Positions 32,188 to 40,639 of a DNA stretch of 49,752 nucleotides are shown here, piece after piece. The notes beneath the pieces are model-generated. The model was not told the origin of the DNA. It ran no database searches and was given only the letters and a program-made list of their open reading frames with translations. The position numbers and the translations under genes are program-made. Location of the stretch: assembly GCF_009687885.1 (NCBI RefSeq), contig NZ_BLAF01000078.1:1-49752 (forward strand), written 5' to 3'. Source of the stretch: Acrocarpospora pleiomorpha (GTDB taxonomy: Bacteria > Actinomycetota > Actinomycetes > Streptosporangiales > Streptosporangiaceae). Positions within the stretch are counted from its first letter, which is position 1; every line of letters begins with the position of its first letter.

Positions 32188-33303
32188 TCATATTTGGTTC
32201 CGCAAGGCGACCATATCGGGTTTGCCGTTGGGCAGCAGCGGGAGTGAACGAACGCGCATGACCGCACGTGGCGCGGCGTAGGCGGGCAGGCGTTCCTTGG
32301 CGAAGGCGCGCAGCTCGCCGAGCTCGGCCGGACCGGCCACGACGGCGACGACGATCTCGCCCCACTCGGGGTCGGGACGGCCGAGCACGGCCACCTCGTC
32401 CACGCCGGGATGTTCGGCCAGCACGGCGGCCACGCTGCCGGCGACGACCTTCTGGCCGCCGGTGTTGATCACGTCGTCGGCCCGGCCGAGCACGGTCAGC
32501 CGGCCGCCCTCCCAGATCCCGAGGTCGGAGGTGCGGTAGCGGCCGCCGCCGAACGGCTCCCCGAAGCGGTAGCCGGAGAACAGCACGGGCCCGCCGATCG
32601 AGATCCGGCCGTCGGGCCCGATTTCCAGATCTACATTGTAAAGGGGCGTGCCGTCGTACACGCAGCCGCCGCTCGTCTCGCTCATCCCGTAGGTGGTGAC
32701 GATCCCCGGATGGGCGGCCAGCAGGTCCGGGGGAGCGGCGGCGCCGCCCAGCAGGATCGTCCGGAACCCGGACAGATCTGCGCCGGAGTCGACCAGGCGG
32801 CGCAACTGGGTCGGCACCAGGGACACGTGCCCGGCCCCCGACGCGGCCACCGCCCCGGCCGAGAACCGCTCGTGCACGATCGGCACGGTCTCGCTCAGCA
32901 TCGCCCTGACCAGCACCTGGAGGCCGGAGATGTGGGAGGTCGGCAGGCAGCACAGCCACCGCTCGCCGGCCGCGCCGATCCGCTGGAGCGAGGCCGCCGC
33001 GGAGGCGACCAGGGCCGCCGCGCTCAGCTCCACGCCCTTGGGCGCGCCCGTGGAGCCCGAGGTCGCGATGATCACCGCCACCTCGGCGCGGGTCGGCGCG
33101 CCGCCCGCGACCCGCTCCACCCCATCCGGAGTGATCACGTGGGTGGGGCGCAGCGCGTCCAGGGTCGCCTTCAGGGCCGCCGCCGGGAGGCCGGGGGAGA
33201 GCGGCAGCACGGCGGGCCCTTCGGCGAAAACGGCCTTCCGCACCGATTCCAGGAGTTCGGGGCCGGGCGGGAGCAGCAGGGCATGGACAGCGCGTTCTGG
33301 CAC
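32188..33303 (-). CDS. menE: o-succinylbenzoate-CoA ligase
   Basis: 371 residues, short like other actinobacterial MenE proteins. AMP-forming ligase motifs: IIATSGSTGAPKGVE (P-loop), TTYGMSETSGG, YRTSDLG, and the C-terminal lysine region LPLLPNGKPD. It activates o-succinylbenzoate with CoA in menaquinone synthesis. GTG 33303 lies 7 nt after a TAATCT box, so the mRNA is probably leaderless; longer in-frame starts run into that promoter. Divergent from menC, with which it forms consecutive steps of the pathway. Confidence 0.88.
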   Translation of the reverse strand: MPERAVHALLLPPGPELLESVRKAVFAEGPAVLPLSPGLPAAALKATLDALRPTHVITPDGVERVAGGAPTRAEVAVIIATSGSTGAPKGVELSAAALVASAAASLQRIGAAGERWLCCLPTSHISGLQVLVRAMLSETVPIVHERFSAGAVAASGAGHVSLVPTQLRRLVDSGADLSGFRTILLGGAAAPPDLLAAHPGIVTTYGMSETSGGCVYDGTPLYNVDLEIGPDGRISIGGPVLFSGYRFGEPFGGGRYRTSDLGIWEGGRLTVLGRADDVINTGGQKVVAGSVAAVLAEHPGVDEVAVLGRPDPEWGEIVVAVVAGPAELGELRAFAKERLPAYAAPRAVMRVRSLPLLPNGKPDMVALRNQI

Positions 33304-33310
33304 GCTCGCA

Positions 33311-33316
33311 AGATTA
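33311..33316 (-). promoter_or_regulatory. -10 element for leaderless menE transcript
   Basis: TAATCT on the minus strand is followed by exactly 7 nt and the GTG start codon. The -35 region is weak. Confidence 0.45.
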
Positions 33317-33483
33317 GTGACAAAGGCGTGATCTACCCAGCCGCCACGGCGCGGCTGGGGTTTCTCGTGGACCGTCCCGAGGGCCCGGGACGTGCGGTCA
33401 CGGCGCGGCGGCTGGGAGGCGGTTGTCGGGTGATGCGACGCTTGTCTCCCCAACCCACCAGCCCTGTGGAGGCGAGCGCGACG

Positions 33484-34416
33484 ATGACGACGCGGGTCTT
33501 CGGCATTCCCATGAGCCTGCGGTTCCGCGGGCAGACGGCCCGGGAGGGGGTGCTGCTGCGCGGCCCGGCCGGCTGGGGCGAGTTCTCGCCCTTCCCGGAG
33601 TACGGCCCCGCCGAGTGCGCCCGCTGGCTCGCCTGCGCCCGCGAGGCCGCCTTCGAAGGCTGGCCGGACCCGGTGCGCTCGACCATCCCGGTGAACGCCA
33701 CCATCCCCGCCGTGCCCGCCGCGCGGGCCTTCGAGCTGGCCAAGGCGTCCGGCTGCGGGACCGCGAAGATCAAGGTCGCCGAGCGGGGCCAGGACTTCGC
33801 CGCGGACCTGGCCCGGGTGGAGGCCGTCCGGGACGCGCTCGGCCCGGCCGGGAAGATCCGGGTGGACGCCAACGGCGGCTGGGACGTCGACGAGGCGGTC
33901 CTGCGGCTCAAGGAGCTGAACCGGTTCACCCTGGAGTACGCCGAGCAGCCCTGCCCATCCCTGGACGAGCTCGCCCAGGTCAGGCGCCGGGTCGACGTCC
34001 CGATCGCGGCCGACGAGTCCATCCGCAAGGCCGAGGATCCGCTGCGGGTGCGCGCCGCCGAGGCCGCCGACATCGCCGTGGTCAAGGTCCAGCCGCTCGG
34101 CGGGGTGCGCGCCGCGCTGCGCGTGGTGGAGGCCTGCGGGCTGCCCGCCGTGGTGTCCAGCGCGGTGGAGACCTCGGTGGGGCTCGCCGCCGGTCTCGCC
34201 CTGGCCGCCGCATTGCCCGAATTGCCGTACGCTTGCGGCCTCGGGACCATGTCCCTCCTGACCGGGGACGTTGTCGCGGACTCGCTCACCCCCGTGGCCG
34301 GGGCGATCGCCGTACGGCGTCCGGAGGTGGACGAAGCCGCGCTGGCGCGCTTCGAGATCGAGTCGCCGAAGTGGGTTCGACGGATGGAGGAGGCGGCCGC
34401 ATGTCTCGCGCGCTAG
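33484..34416 (+). CDS. menC: o-succinylbenzoate synthase
   Basis: 310 residues from ATG 33484, which puts VFGIPMSLRFRG at the N-terminus as in other MenC proteins. Enolase-superfamily catalytic residues: Lys pair in TAKIKVAE, metal ligands in VDANGGWD, EYAEQPCP and AADES, and Lys in VVKVQPLGG. It dehydrates SHCHC to o-succinylbenzoate. Presence of MenC with MenF, MenD and MenE indicates the classical rather than the futalosine route. GGAGG is 11 nt upstream of the ATG, slightly long. Confidence 0.92.
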   Translation: MTTRVFGIPMSLRFRGQTAREGVLLRGPAGWGEFSPFPEYGPAECARWLACAREAAFEGWPDPVRSTIPVNATIPAVPAARAFELAKASGCGTAKIKVAERGQDFAADLARVEAVRDALGPAGKIRVDANGGWDVDEAVLRLKELNRFTLEYAEQPCPSLDELAQVRRRVDVPIAADESIRKAEDPLRVRAAEAADIAVVKVQPLGGVRAALRVVEACGLPAVVSSAVETSVGLAAGLALAAALPELPYACGLGTMSLLTGDVVADSLTPVAGAIAVRRPEVDEAALARFEIESPKWVRRMEEAAACLAR

Positions 34417-34436
34417 GCAGTGTTTATGGCCGCGCC

Positions 34437-34535
34437 TCCGGCACGGCGGGCTTGGCCGCCCTCAGCCTGCGTCTTCCCTCGTCACTCCGGCCGCTTCGCG
34501 ACCTGCGTTCCTCAGTCCAGACACAGGCGCGGCCA
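34437..34535. repeat. 99-bp element with 11-bp terminal inverted repeats (MITE-like)
   Basis: TGGCCGCGCCT (34437-34447) and AGGCGCGGCCA (34525-34535) are perfect inverted repeats bounding a GC-rich segment between menC and menD. All three + strand frames through it are open, and translated phrases such as AALSLRLPSSLRPLRDL and SPDTGAAKRR feel familiar as readthrough tails in other actinomycete proteins, which suggests a dispersed element; that is recollection, not a search. No ORF of its own. Confidence 0.5.
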
Positions 34536-34549
34536 AGCGGAGGTCTCTC

Positions 34550-36208
34550 GTGAATCCGGCCACCGCGTTGTCGGGCGTGCTCGTCGACGAGCTGGTCCGC
34601 TGTGGGCTCACCGAGGTCGTGCTCGCCCCCGGTTCCCGCTCCGCCCCGCTCGCCCTGGCCGCGCACGCCGACTCCCGGCTGCGGCTGCACGTGCGGATCG
34701 ACGAACGGTCCGCCGCCTTCCTGGCGCTCGGGCTGGCCAAACGCGCCGAGAAACCGGTCGCGCTGATCTGCACCTCCGGGACGGCGGCGGCCAACTTCTT
34801 CCCGGCCGTGATCGAGGCGCACGAGTCGGGGGTGCCGCTGCTGGTGCTCACCGCCGACCGGCCGCCGGAGCTGCGCGGCACGGGCGCGAACCAGACGATC
34901 GACCAGGTGAAGCTGTTCGGCTCAGCGGTCCGCTGGTTCGCCGAGGTGGGCGTGCCGGAGGAGCGGCCGGGGCAGGTGGCGTACTGGCGGTCGCTGGCGT
35001 GCCGGGCCTACCAGCGGGCGGCCGGGCCGATGGATCCCGGGCCGGTGCACCTCAATCTGGCCTTCCGCGAGCCGCTGATCCCCGACGGGGACTCGGCCTG
35101 GTGCGAGTCGCTGGACGGCGACGCCAACGGGCCGTGGATCAGGTCCAGGGTCGCGCCGCCGTCGGCGGCGCTGCACATCTCGCCGACCCGGCGCGGCGTG
35201 CTCGTGGTGGGCGACGGCGCCAGCAACGTCCGGCGGTACGTGGCCGCGGCGGGCATGGCCGGCTGGCCGGTCCTGTCCGAGCCCAGCGGCAACGGCCGGT
35301 ACGGCGACCACGCCGTCTCCACCTACCACTTCCTGCTGGGCAACCAGGCCTTCGCCGAGGCGCACGTGCCGGACGTGGTGGTCACGCTGGGCCGGCCGGG
35401 CCTGTCGCGGCCGCTGCTGTCCTGGCTGAAGCGCGCGCAGGAGCACATCGTCGTCGCCCAGGACCTGACCAGGTGGCCGGATCCGACCCGGTCGGCCACC
35501 CAGGTCGCGCAGGCGGTCGAGATCCCGGTCACGGCCGGGGACGACGACTGGCTGAACTCCTGGCGGCACGCCGATCTCACCACCCGGGACGCCATCGACC
35601 AGGTGCTGGACTCCGCCGGGATGAGCGAGCCCAGGACGGCCCGGGATCTGGGCGCGCTGCTGCCCAACGGGGCCCAGCTGTTCTGCGGCTCCTCGCTGCC
35701 GATCCGGGATCTGGACTGGGCGATGCGGCCCAGGCGCGGGCTGCGGCTGATGGCCTGCCGGGGGGCGTCCGGGATCGACGGGGTGGTGTCGGCGGCGATC
35801 GGGGCCGCGCTCGCCCACAACGGCCCCTCCTACGCGCTGGTCGGGGATCTGACGCTCCTGCACGACCAGAACGGGCTGATCCTGGGGCCGCGCGAGCCCC
35901 GGCCCGATCTCTGCCTGGTGGTGGCCAACAACGACGGCGGCGGGATCTTCTCGATGTTGCCGCAGGCGAGCCTGGGAGCGCCCTTCGAGCGGGTCTTCGG
36001 GACGCCGCACGGGGTGGATCTGGGATATCTGGCGGCGGCGACCGGCACGCCGTACACGCGGGTCGAGGAGCCGGACGAGCTGTCCCGGGCGATCAAGGGG
36101 GACGGTTTGCGGATCGTGGAGGTGCGGACCGACCGGGCGGCCTCCGTCGCGGTGCGCGGCAGGATGCGGGAGGCGGCGCTGGCCGGTCTGACCACTCTCG
36201 GCTACTGA
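34550..36208 (+). CDS. menD: SEPHCHC synthase (2-succinyl-5-enolpyruvyl-6-hydroxy-3-cyclohexene-1-carboxylate synthase)
   Basis: 552 residues from GTG 34550 with GGAGG 6 nt upstream. ThDP-enzyme features: N-terminal VVLAPGSRSAPLALAAHAD and IDERSAAFLALGLAK (activating glutamate), CTSGTAAANFFPAVIEA, and the C-terminal thiamine diphosphate segment GDLTLLHDQNGL...NNDGGGIFSMLPQ. It adds the ThDP-bound succinic semialdehyde from 2-oxoglutarate to isochorismate. A MITE-like element separates it from menC. Confidence 0.93.
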   Translation: MNPATALSGVLVDELVRCGLTEVVLAPGSRSAPLALAAHADSRLRLHVRIDERSAAFLALGLAKRAEKPVALICTSGTAAANFFPAVIEAHESGVPLLVLTADRPPELRGTGANQTIDQVKLFGSAVRWFAEVGVPEERPGQVAYWRSLACRAYQRAAGPMDPGPVHLNLAFREPLIPDGDSAWCESLDGDANGPWIRSRVAPPSAALHISPTRRGVLVVGDGASNVRRYVAAAGMAGWPVLSEPSGNGRYGDHAVSTYHFLLGNQAFAEAHVPDVVVTLGRPGLSRPLLSWLKRAQEHIVVAQDLTRWPDPTRSATQVAQAVEIPVTAGDDDWLNSWRHADLTTRDAIDQVLDSAGMSEPRTARDLGALLPNGAQLFCGSSLPIRDLDWAMRPRRGLRLMACRGASGIDGVVSAAIGAALAHNGPSYALVGDLTLLHDQNGLILGPREPRPDLCLVVANNDGGGIFSMLPQASLGAPFERVFGTPHGVDLGYLAAATGTPYTRVEEPDELSRAIKGDGLRIVEVRTDRAASVAVRGRMREAALAGLTTLGY

Positions 36209-36246
36209 CGCTCGTTCGCAGGTCGTTCGCAAGGTGGCTCCGGCAC

Positions 36247-36264
36247 TCTTCCGGTCAGGGAAGA
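36247..36264 (+). terminator. possible hairpin downstream of menD
   Basis: TCTTCC-GGTCAG-GGAAGA gives a 6-bp stem with a 6-nt loop, 39 nt after the menD stop and before the DedA gene. No U-tract. Confidence 0.25.
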
Positions 36265-36293
36265 ATGGGCTGTCCGGACGACAGGGGTTGAGC

Positions 36294-36926
36294 ATGCACG
36301 TCGAGGAATGGTTGCAGTCGATTCCGGCCGTCTGGGTCTATGCCCTGGTCGGCCTGGTGATCGGTCTGGAGAGCCTGGGCATCCCCCTGCCGGGGGAGAT
36401 CGTGCTGGTCAGCTCGGCCCTGCTGGCGGCCAAGGGCGTGGTGAGCCCGGTCATGGTGGGCGTCTGCGCGAGCGCGGGCGCCATCGTCGGCGACTCGATC
36501 GGCTATCTGATCGGGAAGAAGGGCGGCAAACCGCTGTTCGACCGGCTGGGGCGGCGGTTCCCCAAACATTTCGGGCCCGCGCACATCGCCAAGGCGGAGG
36601 CGATGTTCCAGCGGTACGGGATGTGGGCGGTGTTCTTCGGGCGGTTCGTGGCGTTGCTGCGGATCCTGGCGGGGCCGCTCGCGGGGGCGCTGCGGATGCC
36701 GTACTGGCGGTTCCTGGTGGCGAACGTGCTCGGCGGGATCGCCTGGGCGGGCGGGACCACGGCGGCCGTCTACTACCTGGGCGTGGTCGCCGAGCAGTGG
36801 CTGAAGGGCTTCTCCTGGGTGGGGCTGGTCGTCGCCGTCCTGTTCGGGATCGGCACCACGCTGTGGCTGAAGAAGCGGGTCGCCGCCCGGAGCGTGGCCG
36901 AGGAGGTCAGCGCTCAATCAGCGTGA
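36294..36926 (+). CDS. DedA-family membrane protein
   Basis: 210 residues. The family pattern is present: VIGLESLGIPLPGEIVLVSSALLAAKG, the GDSIGYLIGKKGG loop, FFGRFVALLRILAGPLAGALRMPYWRFLVANVLGGIAWA, and four to five membrane segments. DedA proteins are putative undecaprenyl- or phospholipid translocases. ATG 36294 has AGGGG 7 nt upstream. The last 20 nt overlap the convergent GntR gene. Confidence 0.92.
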   Translation: MHVEEWLQSIPAVWVYALVGLVIGLESLGIPLPGEIVLVSSALLAAKGVVSPVMVGVCASAGAIVGDSIGYLIGKKGGKPLFDRLGRRFPKHFGPAHIAKAEAMFQRYGMWAVFFGRFVALLRILAGPLAGALRMPYWRFLVANVLGGIAWAGGTTAAVYYLGVVAEQWLKGFSWVGLVVAVLFGIGTTLWLKKRVAARSVAEEVSAQSA

Positions 36927-37650
36927 CCTCAAGGGAGTAGTGCGAGGCCCGGTAGGCGTGCGAGCCGTGCTCGACCGCGCGGCCCTGGTCGTCGTAGGTG
37001 GTCCTGACCATGGTGAGCAGGGGGGCGCCGCGGCGTTCCCCGAGCAGGCGGGCCTCGGCCGGGGAGGCGGCGCGGGCGCCGATGCGCTGGTTGGCCACCC
37101 GCATGCGCACCCCGGCGGCGCGCAGCAGCTCGTAGAGACCGCGCTCGGCCAGCGCGTCGGCGGTCAGCGGGGCCAGGCCGAGCGGCAGCCAGTTGCGCAG
37201 CAGCGCGAGCGGCTCCCCGGCGGCGAAACGCAGCCGCTCCAGGTGCATGACCTCGGTTCCGATCGGTACGGCGAGCACCTCGGCCACCGTCTCGTCCGCG
37301 GCCGCCGTGCCGATGGACAGCACCCGGGTGGCGGGATCCTGGCCCGCGCGGCGCAGGTCGTCGTAGAGGCTGGTGAGCTCCACCGAACGTTTGACCTGGC
37401 CGTGCACGACCTGGGTGCCGACGCCGCGCTTGCGGACCAGCAGCCCCTTGTCGACCAGATACTGGATCGCCTGCCGGATCGTGGGGCGGGACAGACCGAG
37501 CCGGTCGGCCAGCAGGATCTCGTTGTCCAGCCGGGAGCCCGGTGTCAGCTCGCCGGTTCTGATCGCTTCCGAGATCTGCTCGGCCACCTGGAAGTAGAGG
37601 GGCACGGGGCTCGACCGGTCCAGGTCGAATTCCAACCGAGTCGATGTCAC
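36907..37650 (-). CDS. GntR-family regulator, HutC/UTRA subfamily
   Basis: 247 residues. Winged helix at 10-85 (PLYFQVAEQISEAIRTGELTPGSRLDNEILLADRLGLSRPTIRQAIQYLVDKGLLVRKRG) and a UTRA ligand domain about 100-243 (VMHLERLRFAAGEPLALLRNWLP, YDDQGRAVEHGSHAYRASHYSLEV). Such regulators usually sense sugars or sugar phosphates. TTGACA, a good -35 hexamer, lies on the minus strand at 37674-37679 but no well-spaced -10 was found. Overlaps the DedA 3' end by 20 nt. Confidence 0.9.
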   Translation of the reverse strand: MTSTRLEFDLDRSSPVPLYFQVAEQISEAIRTGELTPGSRLDNEILLADRLGLSRPTIRQAIQYLVDKGLLVRKRGVGTQVVHGQVKRSVELTSLYDDLRRAGQDPATRVLSIGTAAADETVAEVLAVPIGTEVMHLERLRFAAGEPLALLRNWLPLGLAPLTADALAERGLYELLRAAGVRMRVANQRIGARAASPAEARLLGERRGAPLLTMVRTTYDDQGRAVEHGSHAYRASHYSLEVTLIER

Positions 37651-37675
37651 TGTCCGAGGTTACCGGAGGTCAGAA

Positions 37676-37685
37676 TGTCAAGACA
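37676..37685. promoter_or_regulatory. GTC-N2-GAC dyad upstream of the GntR gene
   Basis: TGTC-AA-GACA, 25 nt before the GntR start and overlapping its TTGACA hexamer, resembles the GTCTAGAC-like operators of HutC-subfamily GntR proteins. Candidate for autoregulation. Confidence 0.3.
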
Positions 37686-37704
37686 ATTTACCCTCAGCTA
37701 ACCC

Positions 37705-38436
37705 TCAGCCGCGGTCGCGGGCGAAGCGGTTGATGCGCTCCCGCCATTCGATCAGCGCCCGGTCGGGGTCGCCGGAGTCGGGCGCGGTGACGACCAGGCG
37801 GGCGCCGTGGCCGGTTCCGTCGGACAGGTGGCAGTCGGCCGGGGGCCAGTCCGCCTTCTCCAGGGCCGCCTGGGCCTGGGTGATCGGGACGGTGAGCTGG
37901 CGCTCGAAGCGCACTCCGCCGGGAACGCGGGTGCCTTCGTCGAGGTGGAACCGGGTGACGTACTCCTCGTGGAGCTCGGGGAAGTTGCCCTCGGGCGGGG
38001 TGAAGGGGCGGCCTTCGAGGAGGAATTCCATGGCGATCAGGCAGGTCTGCCAGCCGGAGGCGTAGCTGGCCGCCGCGTACCTGTCGTCGAAGGTGTGGGT
38101 GAAGATCAGCAGGCAGTCGGCGGCCTCGGGGCGGAGCTCGAAGCGGACCAGGTCGTCGCTCTCGCGGGGGACCGAGGCGGGGGCGTGCTCGCTGAACGCG
38201 AAGACGCGCGGCGGGTCGAGCTCGGTGATCACGGCCTTCAGCACGGTGCCCGCGCCGTCGTCGAAGATGATCGTCCCGCCGGGGCGCAGGTCGAGTTCGG
38301 CGGCGGGGAACGGATACCACTGGCTGAGGTGGGCGGGGTCGGTGATCGCCCGCCAGACCTTCTCGACGGGGTGGGCGAGCAGCCGCTCCATCCGCAGCAC
38401 GGTGCGGCCGTCGACGGTGTGCAGGGTCTCGTTCAT
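37705..38436 (-). CDS. SRPBCC/AHSA1-like domain protein
   Basis: 243 residues. The START-like fold is seen in RMERLLAHPVEKVWRAITDPAHLSQWYPFPAAELDLRPGG and TFDDRYAAASYASGWQTCLIAMEFLLEGR. These cavity proteins bind small hydrophobic ligands. The C-terminal extension after residue 155 (PITQAQAALEKADWPPADCHLSDG) is unusual for the family. ATG overlaps the stop of the ArsR gene by 4 nt; ArsR-SRPBCC pairs are a common actinobacterial arrangement. Confidence 0.85.
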   Translation of the reverse strand: MNETLHTVDGRTVLRMERLLAHPVEKVWRAITDPAHLSQWYPFPAAELDLRPGGTIIFDDGAGTVLKAVITELDPPRVFAFSEHAPASVPRESDDLVRFELRPEAADCLLIFTHTFDDRYAAASYASGWQTCLIAMEFLLEGRPFTPPEGNFPELHEEYVTRFHLDEGTRVPGGVRFERQLTVPITQAQAALEKADWPPADCHLSDGTGHGARLVVTAPDSGDPDRALIEWRERINRFARDRG

Positions 38437-38741
38437 TGATCGTTCTCCATCGTCTCGAGGTGGAGTTCCAGCGCGTCGAGGCTGGTGGCCCAGAGTCGCC
38501 GGTACGGCGTGAGCCAGGTGTCGATCTCGGCCAGCGGGGCCGGGCAGAGCTCATACCAGCGGCGTTGCGCGTCGATCCGGACCTGGACGAGGCCGGCCTC
38601 GCGGAGCACGCGCAGATGTTTGGAGGTGCCCGGCTGGGTCAGACCGAGCCGGGCGGTCAGTTCGCCGACCGGATGCGGGCGCTCCAGGAGCAGGTCCAGG
38701 ATCCGCCGCCGGGTCGGCTCGGCGAGCACGTCGAACAGCAC
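38433..38741 (-). CDS. ArsR-family winged-helix regulator
   Basis: 102 residues from GTG 38741. MLFDVLAEPTRRRILDLLLERPHPVGELTARLGLTQPGTSKHLRVLREAGLVQVR is the canonical ArsR/SmtB winged helix. No metal-binding cysteine motif (ELCVCDL-type) is present, so metal sensing is unlikely; this is the non-metal subgroup found upstream of SRPBCC genes. A TATATT box ends 6 nt before the GTG, implying a leaderless mRNA. Confidence 0.9.
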   Translation of the reverse strand: MLFDVLAEPTRRRILDLLLERPHPVGELTARLGLTQPGTSKHLRVLREAGLVQVRIDAQRRWYELCPAPLAEIDTWLTPYRRLWATSLDALELHLETMENDQ

Positions 38742-38747
38742 TCTTTG

Positions 38748-38776
38748 AATATACCGATGAGGGAATATGCCGGCAA
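38748..38776 (-). promoter_or_regulatory. promoter of the ArsR-SRPBCC operon
   Basis: On the minus strand TTGCCG (38771-38776), 17-bp spacer, TATATT (38748-38753), then 6 nt to the GTG start. Leaderless transcription is implied. Confidence 0.55.
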
Positions 38777-38784
38777 ACGGATAT

Positions 38785-38812
38785 AGGACATACTTTGTAA
38801 AGGCGGTATCCT
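38785..38812 (+). promoter_or_regulatory. promoter of the YigZ gene
   Basis: AGGACA (38785-38790), 16-bp spacer, TATCCT (38807-38812), then 6 nt to ATG 38819. A leaderless mRNA is implied; the promoter is back to back with that of the ArsR gene. Confidence 0.45.
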
Positions 38813-38818
38813 GGGCGC

Positions 38819-39442
38819 ATGCCGTACACCACCGTCAGCGAGGTCGTGGAGCACGAGACCGAGGTGCGGCGGTCGCGGTTTCTGTGCGCCCTGGCTCCGG
38901 CCGGGTCGGAGGAGGAGGCGCGGGCGTTCATCGCGGCGCGGCGGCGGGCGGACGCCTCGCACAACTGCACCGCCTATGTGATCGGCACCCGGATACGGAA
39001 GGCCGACGACGACGGCGAGCCCGGCGGGACGGCGGGGACGCCGATGCTGGACGTGCTGATCCGGCGGGGGTTCGCGGACGTCGTGGCGGTGGTCACCCGG
39101 TATTTCGGCGGCGTGCTGCTCGGCGCGGGCGGCCTGGTCCGGGCGTACGGAGGCGTGGTGGGCGAGACTCTCGACCGGGCGTCGCCGATCACCATGGTCC
39201 CGGCCCGGCTGGTCACGGTCACCATCGACCACGCCCACGCCGGCCGCCTGGAGAACGATCTACGGGTCTCCGGCCACCCGCCTCGCGGCGTCGACTACGG
39301 CAACCAGGTCGCCTTCGAGGTCGCGGTCACGGAAAGCGGCCTGCCGGGCTTCACCGACTGGCTGGCCACGGCTACGGCGGGTCGCGCGGCAGCGGCGCCG
39401 GGCGCCGGGCTGCACGTTCCCGCTCAGCCCTCCAGGGCGTAG
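38819..39442 (+). CDS. YigZ/IMPACT family protein
   Basis: 207 residues. Family core: VRRSRFLCALAPAGSEEEARAFIAARRRADASHNCTAYVIG, DDGEPGGTAGTPMLDVL and VTRYFGGVLLGAGGLVRAYGG, followed by a DUF1949-like C-terminal domain. Eukaryotic IMPACT modulates GCN2; the bacterial members may bind ribosomes, but their role is unclear. The last 19 nt overlap the convergent menF gene. Confidence 0.9.
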   Translation: MPYTTVSEVVEHETEVRRSRFLCALAPAGSEEEARAFIAARRRADASHNCTAYVIGTRIRKADDDGEPGGTAGTPMLDVLIRRGFADVVAVVTRYFGGVLLGAGGLVRAYGGVVGETLDRASPITMVPARLVTVTIDHAHAGRLENDLRVSGHPPRGVDYGNQVAFEVAVTESGLPGFTDWLATATAGRAAAAPGAGLHVPAQPSRA

Positions 39443-40632
39443 CGCATGACGCGGAGTTTGGCCTGGGCTTCGGCTAATTCTCCGGCGGGGTCGGATTCGC
39501 CCATGATGCCGCAGCCGGCGAACAGGCGGGCGCGGTCGCCGGTGATGGCGGCGCAGCGTAACGCGATGCCCCATTCGCCGTCGCCGCGGGCGTCGATCCA
39601 GCCGACCGGGCCGGCGTAGCCGCCCCGGTCCATGTCCTCCAGCTCGCGGATGACCTCGAGCGCGGTCTCGGTCGGGGTGCCGCCGACGGCGGCGGTGGGA
39701 TGCATGGCGGCGACCACGTCCAGCACGGACGCGCCGTCGGACAGGCGCCCGGTGACCCGGCTGGCCAGATGCTGCACGTTCGGCAGGACCAGGAGCTCGG
39801 GCCGGTCGGGCACGTCCAGGGTCTCGCAGAGGGGGGCGAGCGCGTCCCGAACGGAGGTGACGGCGCAGACGTGCTCGTACTGGTTCTTCTCCGAGCAGAA
39901 CAGGTCGGCGGGGTCGGCGCCGGTGGGCGAGGTCCCGGCCAGCACGAGCGACTCGATCGCCCGGCCGGTGTGCCGGACCAGAAGCTCGGGGGTCGCGCCG
40001 ACCAGGCCGCCCACGGAGAAGGTGTAGCACTCGGGGTAACGGGAGGCGAGCCGGGCCAGCAGGGCGCGCGGGTCGATCCTGCGGTCGGCGGTGGCGATCA
40101 GGTCGCGGGCCAGCACGACCTTGTCCAGGCGGCCGCCGGTGATCTCCTTGACCGCGGTGGCGACCGCGTGCTCCCACTCCATCGAGGTGAGCGAGCCGTC
40201 GCTGTAGCGGATCCGGCCGGGCGTGCGGACCGGGGTGACCAGGTCGAGGGTCTCCTCCCCGATGGTGGTCAGCCAGGCGCGGCCGTCCCGGCGGGCCAGC
40301 ACGGTCCTGGGCACGACCAGCGTGGAGCCGGGGGAGCCGGGGTCGAAGGTGAAGGAGCCGAACGCGACCGGTCCCGAGCCGGGCAGGCGGACCTCGTCGT
40401 GGATGTCGGCGGCTTGGAAGATCGAGTTGAGCCAGGCGCGCGCCCAGGCGAAGCGGCCGGGGCCGTGCGGGACGGTGACGCCGGCGGCCTCTCCCCAGCC
40501 GACGAGGCCGTCGCCGTGCCGCACCCAGGCGTAAGGGGCGCTGTCGGGGAGGCGCGCGATCAGGTCGCCGACGTCGTCGACCGGAACCGTGCGAACCACC
40601 AGGGGACGTTGTAGTCCGAGAGCGACACTCAC
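39424..40632 (-). CDS. menF: isochorismate synthase
   Basis: 402 residues from GTG 40632. Chorismate-binding domain features: LDKVVLARDL, YTFSVGGLVGATPELLVRHTG, LAGTSPTG...CSEKNQYEHVCAV, MHPTAAVGGTPTETAL and GWIDARGDGEWGIALRCA ... GCGIMGESDP. It converts chorismate to isochorismate; with menD, menC and menE in the same window it most likely feeds menaquinone rather than a siderophore. The start is chosen because TAGAGT lies exactly 7 nt upstream; the in-frame GTG 40641 overlaps that box. Confidence 0.88.
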   Translation of the reverse strand: MSVALGLQRPLVVRTVPVDDVGDLIARLPDSAPYAWVRHGDGLVGWGEAAGVTVPHGPGRFAWARAWLNSIFQAADIHDEVRLPGSGPVAFGSFTFDPGSPGSTLVVPRTVLARRDGRAWLTTIGEETLDLVTPVRTPGRIRYSDGSLTSMEWEHAVATAVKEITGGRLDKVVLARDLIATADRRIDPRALLARLASRYPECYTFSVGGLVGATPELLVRHTGRAIESLVLAGTSPTGADPADLFCSEKNQYEHVCAVTSVRDALAPLCETLDVPDRPELLVLPNVQHLASRVTGRLSDGASVLDVVAAMHPTAAVGGTPTETALEVIRELEDMDRGGYAGPVGWIDARGDGEWGIALRCAAITGDRARLFAGCGIMGESDPAGELAEAQAKLRVMRYALEG

Positions 40633-40639
40633 TCCACAC

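Noticed and set aside
37651..37704. Housekeeping promoter for the GntR gene built on TTGACA
   Set aside because: The only TAACCT box is 13 bp away, so a complete promoter cannot be claimed.
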